Below are positions 1-9,079 of a DNA stretch of 64,000 nucleotides, piece after piece. The notes beneath the pieces are model-generated. The model saw nothing but the letters and a program-made list of their open reading frames with translations, was not told the origin of the DNA and ran no database searches. Positions within the stretch are counted from its first letter, which is position 1; each line of letters starts with the position of its first letter. Source of the DNA: an uncultured Pelagimonas sp. (GTDB lineage: Bacteria > Pseudomonadota > Alphaproteobacteria > Rhodobacterales > Rhodobacteraceae). A program made the position numbers and the translations under genes. The stretch lies in assembly GCA_947497905.1 (NCBI GenBank), contig CANMIH010000001.1, forward strand, positions 124,001-188,000, given 5' to 3'.

Positions 1-1131
1 CTTTTGGAGGAGGCACCGGTGTGCCTCCAGCCAGACGGCTCGGTTTTGCTGTCACGCTATGACGATCTGGATTTGGTGTACCGCGATGCGACGCGCTTTA
101 TCTCGGATAAAAAGGCGGTTTTTGCACCCAAGTTTGGTGACGGCTCGCCCCTGTTTGAACACCACACCACGTCGTTGGTGTTCAATGATCCACCGCTGCA
201 TAGCCGTATCCGCAAGGTGATGGTTGGCGCCATGAACCCGCGTGCCTTGAAACATATGGAGCCTGGGCTGATTGCTCTGGTTGAGGGGCTCTTGGATGAG
301 ATGGCGGGGCAGGATCAGGTGGATCTGATCGAGAGCTTTGCCGGGGCCATTCCGATTGAGGTGATCGGCAACCTGTTGGGCATTCCCCATGAAGAGCGCG
401 GGCCGCTGCGCGACTGGTCTTTGGCCATCCTTGGCGCGCTGGAGCCTGTACTGACCGAAGCCGAGCTGGAGCTTGGCCACGCCTCGGTGCGCGAGTTCAA
501 AGAGTATCTCAAAGGGGTGGTCGCCGACCGTCGCGCCAACCCTGGCGACCCTGAGGTGGATGTGCTGACGCGGCTGTTGCAGACAGAAGGAGAGGCGCTG
601 ACCGAAGTTGAGCTGCTGCAGAACTGCATCTTTATTCTCAATGCCGGGCATGAGACCACAACCAACCTGATCAGCAACGCGCTGGGGCTGTTGGACAAAG
701 ACCGCTCTGCGCGGGCAGCGCTGATCGAAAATCCAAAGCTGTTGACCACAGCGGTTGATGAGTTTCTGCGCATGGAAAGCCCCAACCAGTTTGGCAATCG
801 CCTGACTACGGAAGAGGTCGAGTTCCATGGAGTGACCATCCCGGCGGGCACCGATCTGCATCTGTGTATTGGCGCGGCCAACCGCGACCCGCGCCGTTTT
901 GACGATCCGGGTGTGATGAAGCTGGATCGCAGACCCAACAAACATCTGGCCTTTGGCGGCGGCGGACACACCTGTGTTGGCCTGACATTGGCCCGCATGG
1001 AAGGGCGCATCGCCGTCGAAGGCATGCTGCACCACTTCCCCAACTATGAACTGACCGAAGGGGCCAAGATGGGCGGCCGCGTCCGTTTCCGCGGCTTTGC
1101 TTACCAACCGGCCCTGTTGAACAAAGGATAA
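1..1131 (+). CDS. cytochrome P450 (5' end outside window)
   Basis: Soluble heme-thiolate monooxygenase, truncated at its N-terminus by the window edge: the frame is open from base 1 and the usual first 20-30 residues are absent. Visible P450 marks are the I-helix oxygen-binding motif AGHETT, the K-helix ExxR (EFLR), and the heme loop FGGGGHTCVG whose Cys is the proximal iron ligand. The gene ends 4 bp before the paaZ start, and an AAAGGA ribosome site lies inside its last codons, so the two are probably co-transcribed. The substrate cannot be read from sequence. Bacterial class I P450s need a ferredoxin and a reductase, and neither is in the window. Confidence 0.93.
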   Translation, partial: LLEEAPVCLQPDGSVLLSRYDDLDLVYRDATRFISDKKAVFAPKFGDGSPLFEHHTTSLVFNDPPLHSRIRKVMVGAMNPRALKHMEPGLIALVEGLLDEMAGQDQVDLIESFAGAIPIEVIGNLLGIPHEERGPLRDWSLAILGALEPVLTEAELELGHASVREFKEYLKGVVADRRANPGDPEVDVLTRLLQTEGEALTEVELLQNCIFILNAGHETTTNLISNALGLLDKDRSARAALIENPKLLTTAVDEFLRMESPNQFGNRLTTEEVEFHGVTIPAGTDLHLCIGAANRDPRRFDDPGVMKLDRRPNKHLAFGGGGHTCVGLTLARMEGRIAVEGMLHHFPNYELTEGAKMGGRVRFRGFAYQPALLNKG

Positions 1132-1135
1132 TGCT

Positions 1136-3166
1136 ATGAGCATCCAACAGATTTCATCTTTTGCGGCGGGTCAGTGGGTGGCCCCGGGTGCCGGCGCGCG
1201 CAACATTGCAAGCGCCATCACAGGTGAAGTGATTGCCCAAGCGGGCAACTCGGATCTCGATGTACAGGCGATGCTGGATCACGCCCGTCAGGTCGGTGGT
1301 CCGGCGCTTCGGGCGATGACCTTCCACCAGCGTGCCAAAATGCTCAAGGCGCTGGCGGCCCATCTGGGTGAGCGCAAGCAAGAGCTTTATGACCTGTCGT
1401 TTGACACCGGCGCGACCCAGTCGGATCACATGATCGACATCGATGGTGGTGTGGGCACGATGTTTGTCTTTGCCTCTAAGGGGCGCCGCGAAATGCCCGA
1501 CGGGCATGTCTATGTGGATGGCGATGTTGAGCAGCTGAGCCGCAGCGGCACCTTCCTAGGGCTACACGTCTGCACGCCGCTGCAGGGGGTTGCGGTGCAT
1601 ATCAATGCTTTCAACTTTCCCGTTTGGGGGATGTTGGAAAAGCTGGCACCGACGCTGTTGGCCGGTGTGCCTGCGATTGTGAAGCCCGCGACCAACTCCT
1701 GTTACGTGACCGAACGCGCAGTGCGGATCATGCTTGACAGTGGGTTGTTGCCTGAAGGGGCGCTGCAGCTGGTGTCCGGTGGTCTGGGTGACATGCTCGA
1801 CCGCCTGACCTGTCAGGATGTGGTGAGCTTTACCGGTTCGGCAGACACGGCGCTCAAGTTGCGCTCGGCACCGCATATCATGGAAAACTCGGTGCGGTTT
1901 GTGGCAGAGCAGGACAGCCTGAACGCCTCGATCCTTGGGCCGGATGTTGAGCCCGGTTCGCCCGAATTTGATCTGTTTGTCAAAGAAGTCACCCGCGAGA
2001 TGACCACCAAGGCGGGGCAGAAGTGTACCGCGATCCGTCGGATCATCGCGCCTGAGGCGCAGGTGCAGGCGGTGATTGAGGCGCTGAGCGCGCGTTTGGC
2101 TAAGGTGGTGATTGGTGACCCGCGCAAAGAGGGCGTGCGCATGGGGGCGCTGGTCTCGAACGGTCAAAAGCGCGATGTGCTGGAAAAGGCTGCAATGCTG
2201 GCCGAAGAGGCCACGCGCGTCTTTGGCGATCCTGACGATTTTGCGGTGGAGGGTGCCGACAAGGATTGCGGGGCCTTTGTGCCGCCGATGCTGTTCCATT
2301 GTGCCGATCCGGATAAGGCGCAGCGTGTGCATGACACCGAGGCCTTTGGCCCGGTCTCAACCATCATGGGCTATCGTGACCTGAACCATGCTATCGAGCT
2401 GGTCAATCGCGGCATGGGCAGCCTTGTGGCCTCGGTGTTCACCCATGATCCGGCGGTGGCCCGTGAGGTGGTGATTGGCGCGGGCGCCTATCATGGACGC
2501 CTTTATTTCAACAACCGCGACTCGATGAAGGAATCGACCGGTCATGGTTCGCCCCTGCCGCATATGGTGCACGGCGGTCCCGGTCGTGCCGGGGGTGGCG
2601 AAGAAATGGGCGGTGTGCGCGGTGTGATGCATTACATGCAGCGGACGGCCATTCAGGGCTCGCCTGATATTCTGACCGCCGTGGGTGAGAAATGGGTGCC
2701 AGGCGCCGCCGAGATTGCAGGACCGGCGCATCCCTTCACGCGCAAATATGGCGAGCTGGCGATTGGCGAAACGCTCTATAGCCCCAGCCGTCAGGTCACG
2801 TTGGACGATATCGAGCTCTTTGCCAATTTCACCGGCGACACGTTCTATGCCCATATGGATGATGCCGCCGCCCAGCGAAACCCCTTCTTCCCGGGGCGCG
2901 TGGCGCATGGCTATCTGTTGCTCAGCTTTGCCGCCGGGCTGTTTGTAGAGCCAAATGAAGGTCCGGTTCTGGCCAACACAGGATTGGACAATCTGCGCTT
3001 TATGAAGCCGGTTCAGGCGGGTGATAGCATCAAGGTGCGTCTCACGGTGAAGAAGAAGACCCAGCGCACCGATGAGTATGGCGAAGTGCGTTGGCATGTG
3101 ACCCTGACCAGCCAGGACGATGAGCTGGTGGCGGAATACGAACTGCTGACCATGAACGCCTACTGA
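1136..3166 (+). CDS. paaZ: PaaZ: oxepin-CoA hydrolase / semialdehyde dehydrogenase
   Basis: Bifunctional enzyme of the phenylacetyl-CoA pathway. The C-terminal hydratase opens the oxepin-CoA ring and the N-terminal aldehyde dehydrogenase oxidises the resulting semialdehyde with NADP. Residues 1 to about 525 are an ALDH fold with FTGSADTA and the catalytic Cys at about residue 297 in GQKCTA. Residues about 545-676 are a MaoC-like hot-dog hydratase containing FPGRVAHGY. The 676-residue length fits the family. ATG at 1136 has AAAGGA about 7 bases upstream. No other paa gene is nearby, so this copy is separated from the paaABCDE epoxidase genes. A terminator hairpin follows. Confidence 0.92.
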   Translation: MSIQQISSFAAGQWVAPGAGARNIASAITGEVIAQAGNSDLDVQAMLDHARQVGGPALRAMTFHQRAKMLKALAAHLGERKQELYDLSFDTGATQSDHMIDIDGGVGTMFVFASKGRREMPDGHVYVDGDVEQLSRSGTFLGLHVCTPLQGVAVHINAFNFPVWGMLEKLAPTLLAGVPAIVKPATNSCYVTERAVRIMLDSGLLPEGALQLVSGGLGDMLDRLTCQDVVSFTGSADTALKLRSAPHIMENSVRFVAEQDSLNASILGPDVEPGSPEFDLFVKEVTREMTTKAGQKCTAIRRIIAPEAQVQAVIEALSARLAKVVIGDPRKEGVRMGALVSNGQKRDVLEKAAMLAEEATRVFGDPDDFAVEGADKDCGAFVPPMLFHCADPDKAQRVHDTEAFGPVSTIMGYRDLNHAIELVNRGMGSLVASVFTHDPAVAREVVIGAGAYHGRLYFNNRDSMKESTGHGSPLPHMVHGGPGRAGGGEEMGGVRGVMHYMQRTAIQGSPDILTAVGEKWVPGAAEIAGPAHPFTRKYGELAIGETLYSPSRQVTLDDIELFANFTGDTFYAHMDDAAAQRNPFFPGRVAHGYLLLSFAAGLFVEPNEGPVLANTGLDNLRFMKPVQAGDSIKVRLTVKKKTQRTDEYGEVRWHVTLTSQDDELVAEYELLTMNAY

Positions 3167-3189
3167 TCAGGTTCTGATGTGCACATTCG

Positions 3190-3222
3190 ACGCGCCTTGG
3201 AGGACACTCCGGGGCGCGTTTT
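3190..3222 (+). terminator. Rho-independent terminator after paaZ
   Basis: A GC-rich stem (ACGCGCC at 3190-3196 with GGCGCGT at 3213-3219, extended inward through GGAG/CTCC with two wobble pairs) runs directly into a TTTT tract. It lies 24 bases after the paaZ stop. Confidence 0.8.
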
Positions 3223-3230
3223 GCTTGGGC

Positions 3231-3246
3231 GAGGGGCCAGCCCCTC
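3231..3246. repeat. short hairpin heading intergenic repeat copy 1
   Basis: GAGGGGC, a CA loop and GCCCCTC form a perfect 7-bp stem. It lies just upstream of the GGAGTA...AAAAGAAGAAGC block at 3266-3293. The same hairpin-then-block order occurs at 51165-51224. Confidence 0.6.
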
Positions 3247-3265
3247 TGCCGTATGGCGGCATTCA

Positions 3266-3293
3266 CCCCGGAGTAATTGGGAAAAGAAGAAGC
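3266..3293 (+). repeat. intergenic repeat GGAGTA..AAAAGAAGAAGC, copy 1
   Basis: A block starting CCCCGGAGTA and ending AAAAGAAGAAGC. Related blocks occur at 36560-36589 and 51195-51224. All three are intergenic and read on the plus strand. The function is unknown; in the other two copies the 3' end abuts the ribosome-binding site of the next gene. Confidence 0.65.
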
Positions 3294-3314
3294 AGAGGGT
3301 CTGTGGTGGAATGG

Positions 3315-3334
3315 ATTGGAATATTTATTCCAAT
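3315..3334. promoter_or_regulatory. IolR (RpiR-type) operator 1
   Basis: Palindrome ATTGGAATATTTATTCCAAT, perfect except for the two central bases, 50 bp upstream of the rpiR start. It contains GGAA-N6-TTCC, the motif reported for rhizobial IolR repressors. A second site with the same core lies downstream of the gene, before iolC. Autoregulation is inferred. Confidence 0.75.
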
Positions 3335-3383
3335 ATGTTTAGGGTGATCTGAAATCTGTTCCAAAGCGCCCTCGGAGTGACCC

Positions 3384-4205
3384 ATGACATCTGCCCCCAC
3401 CACCGTTGACGGGTTCCATGCGCGACTGCGTGATGTGGCGGAGGATTTGCCAAAACGGATGCGGCAATGTGCAGAGTATTTGGCGGACAACACCGACAGG
3501 ATTGCGGTGTCGACGGTCGCCGAACTGGCAGAGGGCGCCGGGGTCGCCCCCTCGGCGATGATGCGCTTTTGTCAGGTGATGGGGTTCAATGGGTTTTCTG
3601 ACATGCAGAAGCTGTTTCGCACAGCCTTTGCGCCGGGGTTGCCGGATTATGCCACTCGTTTGGCCAACCTGCGTGAGCGTGGGGCCGAGAGCCCCTCGGC
3701 GTTGCTGGCGGAATTTGTGGATGCCGGGCGATTGTCTTTGGAAAATCTCGCAAATTCAGTGGATTCACGGGTTTTGGATCAGGCGGTTGCCGCATTGTCG
3801 CAAGCCAATGTCATCCATATTATAGGGGTGCGGCGGGCCTATTCTGTGGCGACGTATCTCAGCTACGCCTTTGAAAAAATGCAGATCGGCACGGTGCTGC
3901 ATGATGGGGCGGGCAAATTGGTCAACCCGCATGCGGTACGTGATGGCGATGCGGTGATTGCGATCACTTTTGCCCCCTATAGCGAGGAAACGCTGGAGCT
4001 TGTTCAGCAGGCGCAGGCAAAAGATGTGCCAGTTGTGGCCATCACGGATACCGCGATGAGCCCGGTGCATGTTGATGATATTCTGGCGCTTTCCGTGTCT
4101 GAGGTTGATGTTGGGGCCTTTCGCGCATTGTCGGCGACGCTGTCTTTGGCCATCACTCTGGCGGTGGCCGTGGGTGCGGCGCGGGGTGCTGAGTTTGGAA
4201 TTTAG
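3384..4205 (+). CDS. iolR: RpiR-family regulator, probable IolR repressor
   Basis: Cytoplasmic regulator of 273 residues with an N-terminal RpiR helix-turn-helix domain (residues about 5-80, including VAELAEGAGVAPSAMMRFCQ) and a C-terminal SIS sugar-isomerase-fold domain (about 120-255, including IIGVRRAY) that would bind a phosphorylated inositol intermediate. It sits directly upstream of iolC on the same strand. Matching palindromes lie before and after it, so it probably represses both itself and the iol operon. ATG at 3384 has GGAG a few bases upstream. The RpiR/SIS family assignment is firm; the inositol role rests on context and the operator match. Confidence 0.85.
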   Translation: MTSAPTTVDGFHARLRDVAEDLPKRMRQCAEYLADNTDRIAVSTVAELAEGAGVAPSAMMRFCQVMGFNGFSDMQKLFRTAFAPGLPDYATRLANLRERGAESPSALLAEFVDAGRLSLENLANSVDSRVLDQAVAALSQANVIHIIGVRRAYSVATYLSYAFEKMQIGTVLHDGAGKLVNPHAVRDGDAVIAITFAPYSEETLELVQQAQAKDVPVVAITDTAMSPVHVDDILALSVSEVDVGAFRALSATLSLAITLAVAVGAARGAEFGI

Positions 4206-4225
4206 AACTTGATTTTGCATATGTA

Positions 4226-4241
4226 TGGAATAAATATTCCA
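4226..4241. promoter_or_regulatory. IolR (RpiR-type) operator 2, iolC promoter
   Basis: TGGAATAAATATTCCA, with GGAA-N6-TTCC at its core, lies 72 bp upstream of iolC. It shares the core of the site at 3315-3334 and would place the catabolic operon under the adjacent RpiR protein. Confidence 0.75.
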
Positions 4242-4313
4242 AAAAATGCAACGGCGCGAATCCATCCTGCGTGATGCAGCGAGAGGTTCGCGAGACGGGT
4301 TTGGAGGCAAACT

Positions 4314-6221
4314 ATGAAAAAGCTGGATTTGATCACCATCGGGCGATCGTCGGTTGATCTTTACGGTGCGCAGGTGGGTGGCCGCCTGGAAGATATGGCC
4401 TCATTCAACAAATATATTGGCGGCAGCCCCACCAATATGGCCGCGGGTACGGCGCGTCTGGGATTGAAATCGGCGCTGATCACCAAGGTGGGTGACGAGC
4501 ATATGGGCCGTTTTATCCGCGAAGAGCTGGAGCGCGAAGGGGTGGATGTGCGCGGTGTGCAGACCGACGCCGAACGTTTGACCGCGCTGGTCCTGCTGGG
4601 CATTCGCGATCAGGAACAGTTTCCGCTGATTTTCTATCGTGAAAACTGTGCCGATATGGCGTTGAGCGAAGAGGACATCGATCCGGACTTCATCGCTGAG
4701 GCCCGTGCAGTTGTGGCCACTGGTACCCATCTGAGCCATCCGCAGGTTGAGGCAGCGACCCTGAAGGCGCTGAAACTGGCCCGTGAAAACGGATCGCAGA
4801 CTGCACTGGACATTGATTACCGTCCCAACCTTTGGGGTGTGGCCGGGCATGGCGACGGTGAAAGCCGTTTTGTCGAGAGCCAGAAGGTCACCGAGAAACT
4901 GCAATCGACCCTGCATCTGTTTGATCTGATTGTCGGCACGGAAGAAGAGTTCCACATCGCCGGGGGCACCACCGACACCATCGAAGCACTGCGCGCGGTG
5001 CGCAAAGTCTCGGGTGCGACGCTGGTGTGCAAACGTGGGCCCATGGGGGCTTCGGCCTTTGAGGGGGAGATCCCCGACAGTCTGGATGACGGTCAGGTTG
5101 GGCCGGGCTTCCCGATCGAGGTGTTCAATGTGCTGGGCGCGGGGGATGGCTTTATGTCGGGCCTGCTCAAGGGCTGGCTTGATGGCGAAGACTGGCCCAC
5201 CGCATTGGGCTATGCCAATGCCTGTGGTGCCTTTGCGGTGAGCCGCCATGGCTGTACACCCGCCTATCCAAGCTGGGACGAGCTACAGTTCTTCCTCAAA
5301 CGTGGTGTGAAAGAAAAGGCGCTGCGCAAAGATGCCGAGCTGGAACAGCTGCATTGGTCGTCGAACCGCAAAGGCGACTGGTCGGACATGCGGGTCTTTG
5401 CCTTTGATCACCGCATGCAGTTGGAAGATATTCCCGGTGCGACCGCTGACAAAATCGGTGCGTTCAAAGAGCTCTGTCTGGATGCGACCGTTGACGTCGC
5501 GCAGGGCCGTCCGGGATATGGGTTGCTCTGTGACAGCCGTCTGGGCCGGGATGCGCTTTATAAGGCTGCGGGGCAGGGGCTATGGATTGGGCATCCGGTG
5601 GAATGGCCGGGCTCGCGCCCGCTGACGCTTGAGCCGGAAATTGGTCCGGATTTCGGGGGCCTGAGCGAGTGGCCGCTTGAACATGTGGTCAAAGTTCTGT
5701 GTTTCTATCACCCTGATGACACGCCTGAGATGAAAGCCGAGCAGGAAGACACCGTTGTGCGTCTGTTCCATGCCTGCCGTCGCAATCGTCTGGAATTCCT
5801 GCTCGAGGTGATCCCGTCCAAGGCTGGCCCGGTTGGGGATGAGACCACGGCGCAGGTGATCCAGCGGTTCTATGATCTGGGTGTGTATCCCGACTGGTGG
5901 AAGCTTGAGCCAATGACCACGCCAGCCGCCTGGACCGCCACCTGTGACGCGATCACCCGCAACGATGACAACACCCGTGGTATTGTGGTTCTGGGTCTGG
6001 GTGAAAGCGAAGAAAAACTGGCACAGAGCTTTAAAGTTGCGGCGGGATATCCGCTCGTGAAAGGCTTTGCTGTGGGCCGAACAATTTTCGCCGAAACCGC
6101 CAAGGCCTATATGGCTGATGCGATTACCGGACCAGAAGCCATTGAAGATATGGCGGCAAAATATGCCCGCCTGTGTGAGATTTGGGATCAAGCACGCGCC
6201 AACAAGGAGAGCGCCGCATGA
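4314..6221 (+). CDS. iolC: IolC kinase fused to DUF2090 aldolase-like domain
   Basis: The N-terminal half (residues about 1-330) is a PfkB/ribokinase-fold 5-dehydro-2-deoxygluconokinase with the sugar-binding GGSPTNMA loop and the catalytic-base loop NVLGAGDGF. The C-terminal half (about 345-635) is DUF2090, a class I aldolase-like TIM barrel with FAFDHR at its start. The fused protein would phosphorylate 5-dehydro-2-deoxygluconate and probably also cleave the phosphate ester, doing the work of IolJ. At 635 residues it is about twice the size of stand-alone IolC. GGAGG precedes ATG 4314. Its stop overlaps the iolD start (ATGA), which suggests translational coupling. Confidence 0.93.
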   Translation: MKKLDLITIGRSSVDLYGAQVGGRLEDMASFNKYIGGSPTNMAAGTARLGLKSALITKVGDEHMGRFIREELEREGVDVRGVQTDAERLTALVLLGIRDQEQFPLIFYRENCADMALSEEDIDPDFIAEARAVVATGTHLSHPQVEAATLKALKLARENGSQTALDIDYRPNLWGVAGHGDGESRFVESQKVTEKLQSTLHLFDLIVGTEEEFHIAGGTTDTIEALRAVRKVSGATLVCKRGPMGASAFEGEIPDSLDDGQVGPGFPIEVFNVLGAGDGFMSGLLKGWLDGEDWPTALGYANACGAFAVSRHGCTPAYPSWDELQFFLKRGVKEKALRKDAELEQLHWSSNRKGDWSDMRVFAFDHRMQLEDIPGATADKIGAFKELCLDATVDVAQGRPGYGLLCDSRLGRDALYKAAGQGLWIGHPVEWPGSRPLTLEPEIGPDFGGLSEWPLEHVVKVLCFYHPDDTPEMKAEQEDTVVRLFHACRRNRLEFLLEVIPSKAGPVGDETTAQVIQRFYDLGVYPDWWKLEPMTTPAAWTATCDAITRNDDNTRGIVVLGLGESEEKLAQSFKVAAGYPLVKGFAVGRTIFAETAKAYMADAITGPEAIEDMAAKYARLCEIWDQARANKESAA

Positions 6222-8047
6222 CTAAGACCATTCGATTGACCGCCGCGCAGGCGATGGTGCGCTACATCAGCGCGCAGATGACCGAAGAGGGTGAGCCATT
6301 TATCGCGGGATGCTGGGCCATTTTTGGCCACGGCAACGTCGCGGGGATTGGTGAGGCGCTGCATGCCGAGCGCGAGACACTGCAGACCTGGCGCGGCCAC
6401 AATGAACAGACCATGGCCCATGCGGCGCTGGCCTATGCGAAACAATCGGGGCGCAAACGGGCCATGGCGGTAACCTCGTCGATCGGGCCGGGCGCGACCA
6501 ATATGGTCACGGCTGCGGGTCTGGCGCATGTGAACCGCCTGCCGATCCTGTTGATCCCGGGGGATGTTTTCGCCAACCGCGGGCCAGATCCGGTGCTGCA
6601 ACAGGTTGAAGATTTTGGCGACGGCATTATGTCGGCCAATGACTGTTTCAAACCGGTCAGCCGCTATTTTGACCGTATCACCCGCCCCGAGCAGCTGTTG
6701 ACTGCCCTGCCGCGCGCCTTTGCCACCATGACCGATCCGGCTGATTGTGGTCCGGTGACGCTTGCGTTCTGTCAGGACGTACAGGCCGAGGCCTATGATT
6801 ACCCGGTGGCCTTCTTTGAGAAAAAAGTCTGGTATCAGCGCCGTCCGCGCCCCGATCTCGGTGAGTTGGCACGGGTGACAGCGGCCATCAAAGCGGCAAA
6901 AGCTCCGGTGATTGTGGCCGGTGGCGGTGTGCACTATGCAGGTGCCTGCGACGATCTTCAGGCCTTTGCCGAAGCGCATCAGATCCCGGTCGTGGAAACG
7001 CAGGCAGGCAAATCGGCTCTGGCCTGGGATCACCCGTTGAACATGGGTCCCGTGGGCGTGACCGGTGCCGCAAGCGCCAATGCGGTCTGCGCCAACGCGG
7101 ATCTGGTTTTGGGGGTTGGCACCCGCTTTCAGGATTTCACCACCGGGTCCTGGACCTTGTTTGAAAACCCTGACCGCACCTTGGTGAGCCTGAACGTTGC
7201 GGCCTATGACGCGATGAAACACGGCGCCCTGCCTTTGATGGCGGATGCCAAGGTTGGATTGGCTGAGCTGACTGAGGCCATGGGCGATCTGAGTTTTGCC
7301 GCGCCGTCGGAGCAGCTGAAAGCCGATTGGTTTGCCGCCGTTGATCCGCTCTGTGCTGCGCCCAGTGATGAAAGCGGCCTGCCCAGCGACCAGCAGGTGA
7401 TTGGCGCGGTTCAGCGGGCCTCGGGGCAGGACACCGTTGTGATGTGTGCGGCGGGCACCATGCCCGGAGAGCTGCACAAACTGTGGAAAGCACCGCGCCC
7501 GGGCGGCTATCACATGGAATATGGCTATAGCTGTATGGGCTATGAGATCGCCGGTGCCATGGGGATCAAAATGGCCCAGCCCGAGCGCGATGTGGTCTGC
7601 ATGATCGGGGACGGATCGTATATGATGGCGAACTCAGAGCTGGCGACCGCCTGTATGCTTGGGATCAAGTTCACCATGGTCGTAACCGACAACCGCGGTT
7701 ATGGCTGTATCAACCGGCTGCAGATGGGCACCGGTGGCGCTGAGTTCAACAACCTGTTGAAAGACGTGCATCACGTGAACCCGTCGAACATCGACTTCGC
7801 AGCACATGCGGCCTCGATGGGGGCGGAAAGCGTCAAGGTTGCCACTATTGCTGAGCTTGAGGCCGCGCTTGAAACCGCGAAACAGGCCAGCGGCCCCTAT
7901 GTGATTGTCATCGACACGGACCCCTATCCCAGCACGCCGGATGGCGGGCACTGGTGGGATGTGGCTGTGCCCGAAGTCAGCGACCGGGACGAAGTGACCA
8001 AAGCCCGCGCAGGTTATGACGCCGCTCTGCGTGCGCGCCTGAACTAA
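6218..8047 (+). CDS. iolD: IolD: trihydroxycyclohexane-1,2-dione hydrolase
   Basis: Thiamine-diphosphate enzyme that hydrolyses the ring diketone 3D-(3,5/4)-trihydroxycyclohexane-1,2-dione to 5-deoxy-glucuronate. The N-terminal pyrimidine-binding domain carries the conserved Glu in GHNEQTMAHA. A central domain follows, then the C-terminal pyrophosphate/Mg domain with GDGSYMMAN and the downstream Asn in TDNRGYG. ATG 6218, overlapping the iolC stop, is preferred to a start 36 bases earlier inside iolC because it has a Shine-Dalgarno-like AAGGAGAG just upstream and gives the usual length of about 609 residues. Confidence 0.94.
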   Translation: MTKTIRLTAAQAMVRYISAQMTEEGEPFIAGCWAIFGHGNVAGIGEALHAERETLQTWRGHNEQTMAHAALAYAKQSGRKRAMAVTSSIGPGATNMVTAAGLAHVNRLPILLIPGDVFANRGPDPVLQQVEDFGDGIMSANDCFKPVSRYFDRITRPEQLLTALPRAFATMTDPADCGPVTLAFCQDVQAEAYDYPVAFFEKKVWYQRRPRPDLGELARVTAAIKAAKAPVIVAGGGVHYAGACDDLQAFAEAHQIPVVETQAGKSALAWDHPLNMGPVGVTGAASANAVCANADLVLGVGTRFQDFTTGSWTLFENPDRTLVSLNVAAYDAMKHGALPLMADAKVGLAELTEAMGDLSFAAPSEQLKADWFAAVDPLCAAPSDESGLPSDQQVIGAVQRASGQDTVVMCAAGTMPGELHKLWKAPRPGGYHMEYGYSCMGYEIAGAMGIKMAQPERDVVCMIGDGSYMMANSELATACMLGIKFTMVVTDNRGYGCINRLQMGTGGAEFNNLLKDVHHVNPSNIDFAAHAASMGAESVKVATIAELEAALETAKQASGPYVIVIDTDPYPSTPDGGHWWDVAVPEVSDRDEVTKARAGYDAALRARLN

Positions 8048-8118
8048 TCCAGCGCCTGAACTTAAGACAAAGGCATCGCGACACGCGGTGCCCCCACGAA
8101 TTCTAAGGACTGCACCTT

Positions 8119-9018
8119 ATGATCCTTTACGGCACAAACCCCATTGCCTGGGCCAATGATGACGACCAGACCTTGGGCGCGCATATTCCCACCGACCAGA
8201 TCCTGCGCGAAGCGGGTGAAATTGGTTTTGACGGTATCGAAAATGGCCACCGCTGGCCGGCGGATGCGGAAGAACTCAAACAGCTTCTGGGTGGCTTTGG
8301 TCTGAAATTCATCTCGGGCTGGCATTCGCTGAACCTCTTGGCGCATTCGGTTGAAGACGAGAAGAAAGCGATCCAGCCGCATCTGGACCGTCTCAAACAC
8401 AATGGCTGTAAGGTCTGCATCGCCTGCGAGACATCGAACTCGGTGCAGGGGCTGGATGAGCCGGTGAACAACGCACCGGTTTTGAACGCGGATGAGATGA
8501 AAGCCTTTGGCGCCAAGGTGGAAGAGATCGCGCAATACTGTGCCGATCAGGGGATCCACCTTGTCTATCACCACCATATGGGCACCGTTGTGGAAACCCC
8601 TGAGGAAATCGACGCCTTCATGGCAGCGACTGGCCCGTCCACCAAGCTGTTGTTTGATGCCGGTCACGCCTATTTTGGTGCCAATGGCACCGATCCCGCA
8701 CCGATCCTTGCGAAGTACATCGACCGGGTCAGCCACTTCCACGCGAAAAACGTACGTCCGGCTGTGATGGCTGATGTGCGCGAAACCGGCATGTCCTTCA
8801 TGGATGGCGTGCGCGGCGGGGTCTTCACCGTGCCCGGCGATGCGGAAGGTGGCGTTGATTTCACACCGCTCTTGCAGCAGCTGAAAGACGCTAATTATGA
8901 AGGCTGGATTGTCATCGAGGCCGAACAGGACCCCGATGTGCGTAACCCGTTTGAATACCAGTCGCTTGGCCTGAAAACGCTGAAAGAGATTTCGGCGAAC
9001 GTCGGCTTGGGCGACTAG
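8119..9018 (+). CDS. iolE: IolE: myo-inosose-2 dehydratase
   Basis: TIM-barrel enzyme of the xylose-isomerase-like superfamily that removes water from 2-keto-myo-inositol, the step before IolD. It has 299 residues. Typical barrel metal-site segments are visible: ENGHRWP early, VYHHHMGT mid-protein, [10 protein letters not shown] and [12 protein letters not shown] lies about 10 bases before ATG 8119, and the gene is 71 bp after iolD in the same operon. Confidence 0.93.
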   Translation: MILYGTNPIAWANDDDQTLGAHIPTDQILREAGEIGFDGIENGHRWPADAEELKQLLGGFGLKFISGWHSLNLLAHSVEDEKKAIQPHLDRLKHNGCKVCIACETSNSVQGLDEPVNNAPVLNADEMKAFGAKVEEIAQYCADQGIHLVYHHHMGTVVETPEEIDAFMAATGPSTKLLFDAGHAYFGANGTDPAPILAKYIDRVSHFHAKNVRPAVMADVRETGMSFMDGVRGGVFTVPGDAEGGVDFTPLLQQLKDANYEGWIVIEAEQDPDVRNPFEYQSLGLKTLKEISANVGLGD

Positions 9019-9027
9019 GCTCACCCG

Positions 9028-9047
9028 CCCCCACGACACGTCGGGGG
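9028..9047 (+). other. intercistronic hairpin iolE-phyH
   Basis: CCCCC, one bulged A, CGAC, an AC loop, GTCG and GGGG can fold into a short stem between iolE and the PhyH gene. There is no T tract, so it is more likely an mRNA-stability element than a terminator. Confidence 0.4.
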
Positions 9048-9079
9048 TCATCACCACCACCAACGGAAAGGACATTACC

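Noticed and set aside
52-1143. Long minus-strand open frame opposite the P450 gene
   Set aside because: Antisense shadow of a strong P450 coding sequence; its translation shows no recognisable domain and it has no ribosome site. Similar antisense frames opposite iolD, preA, the RND pump and others were rejected for the same reason.
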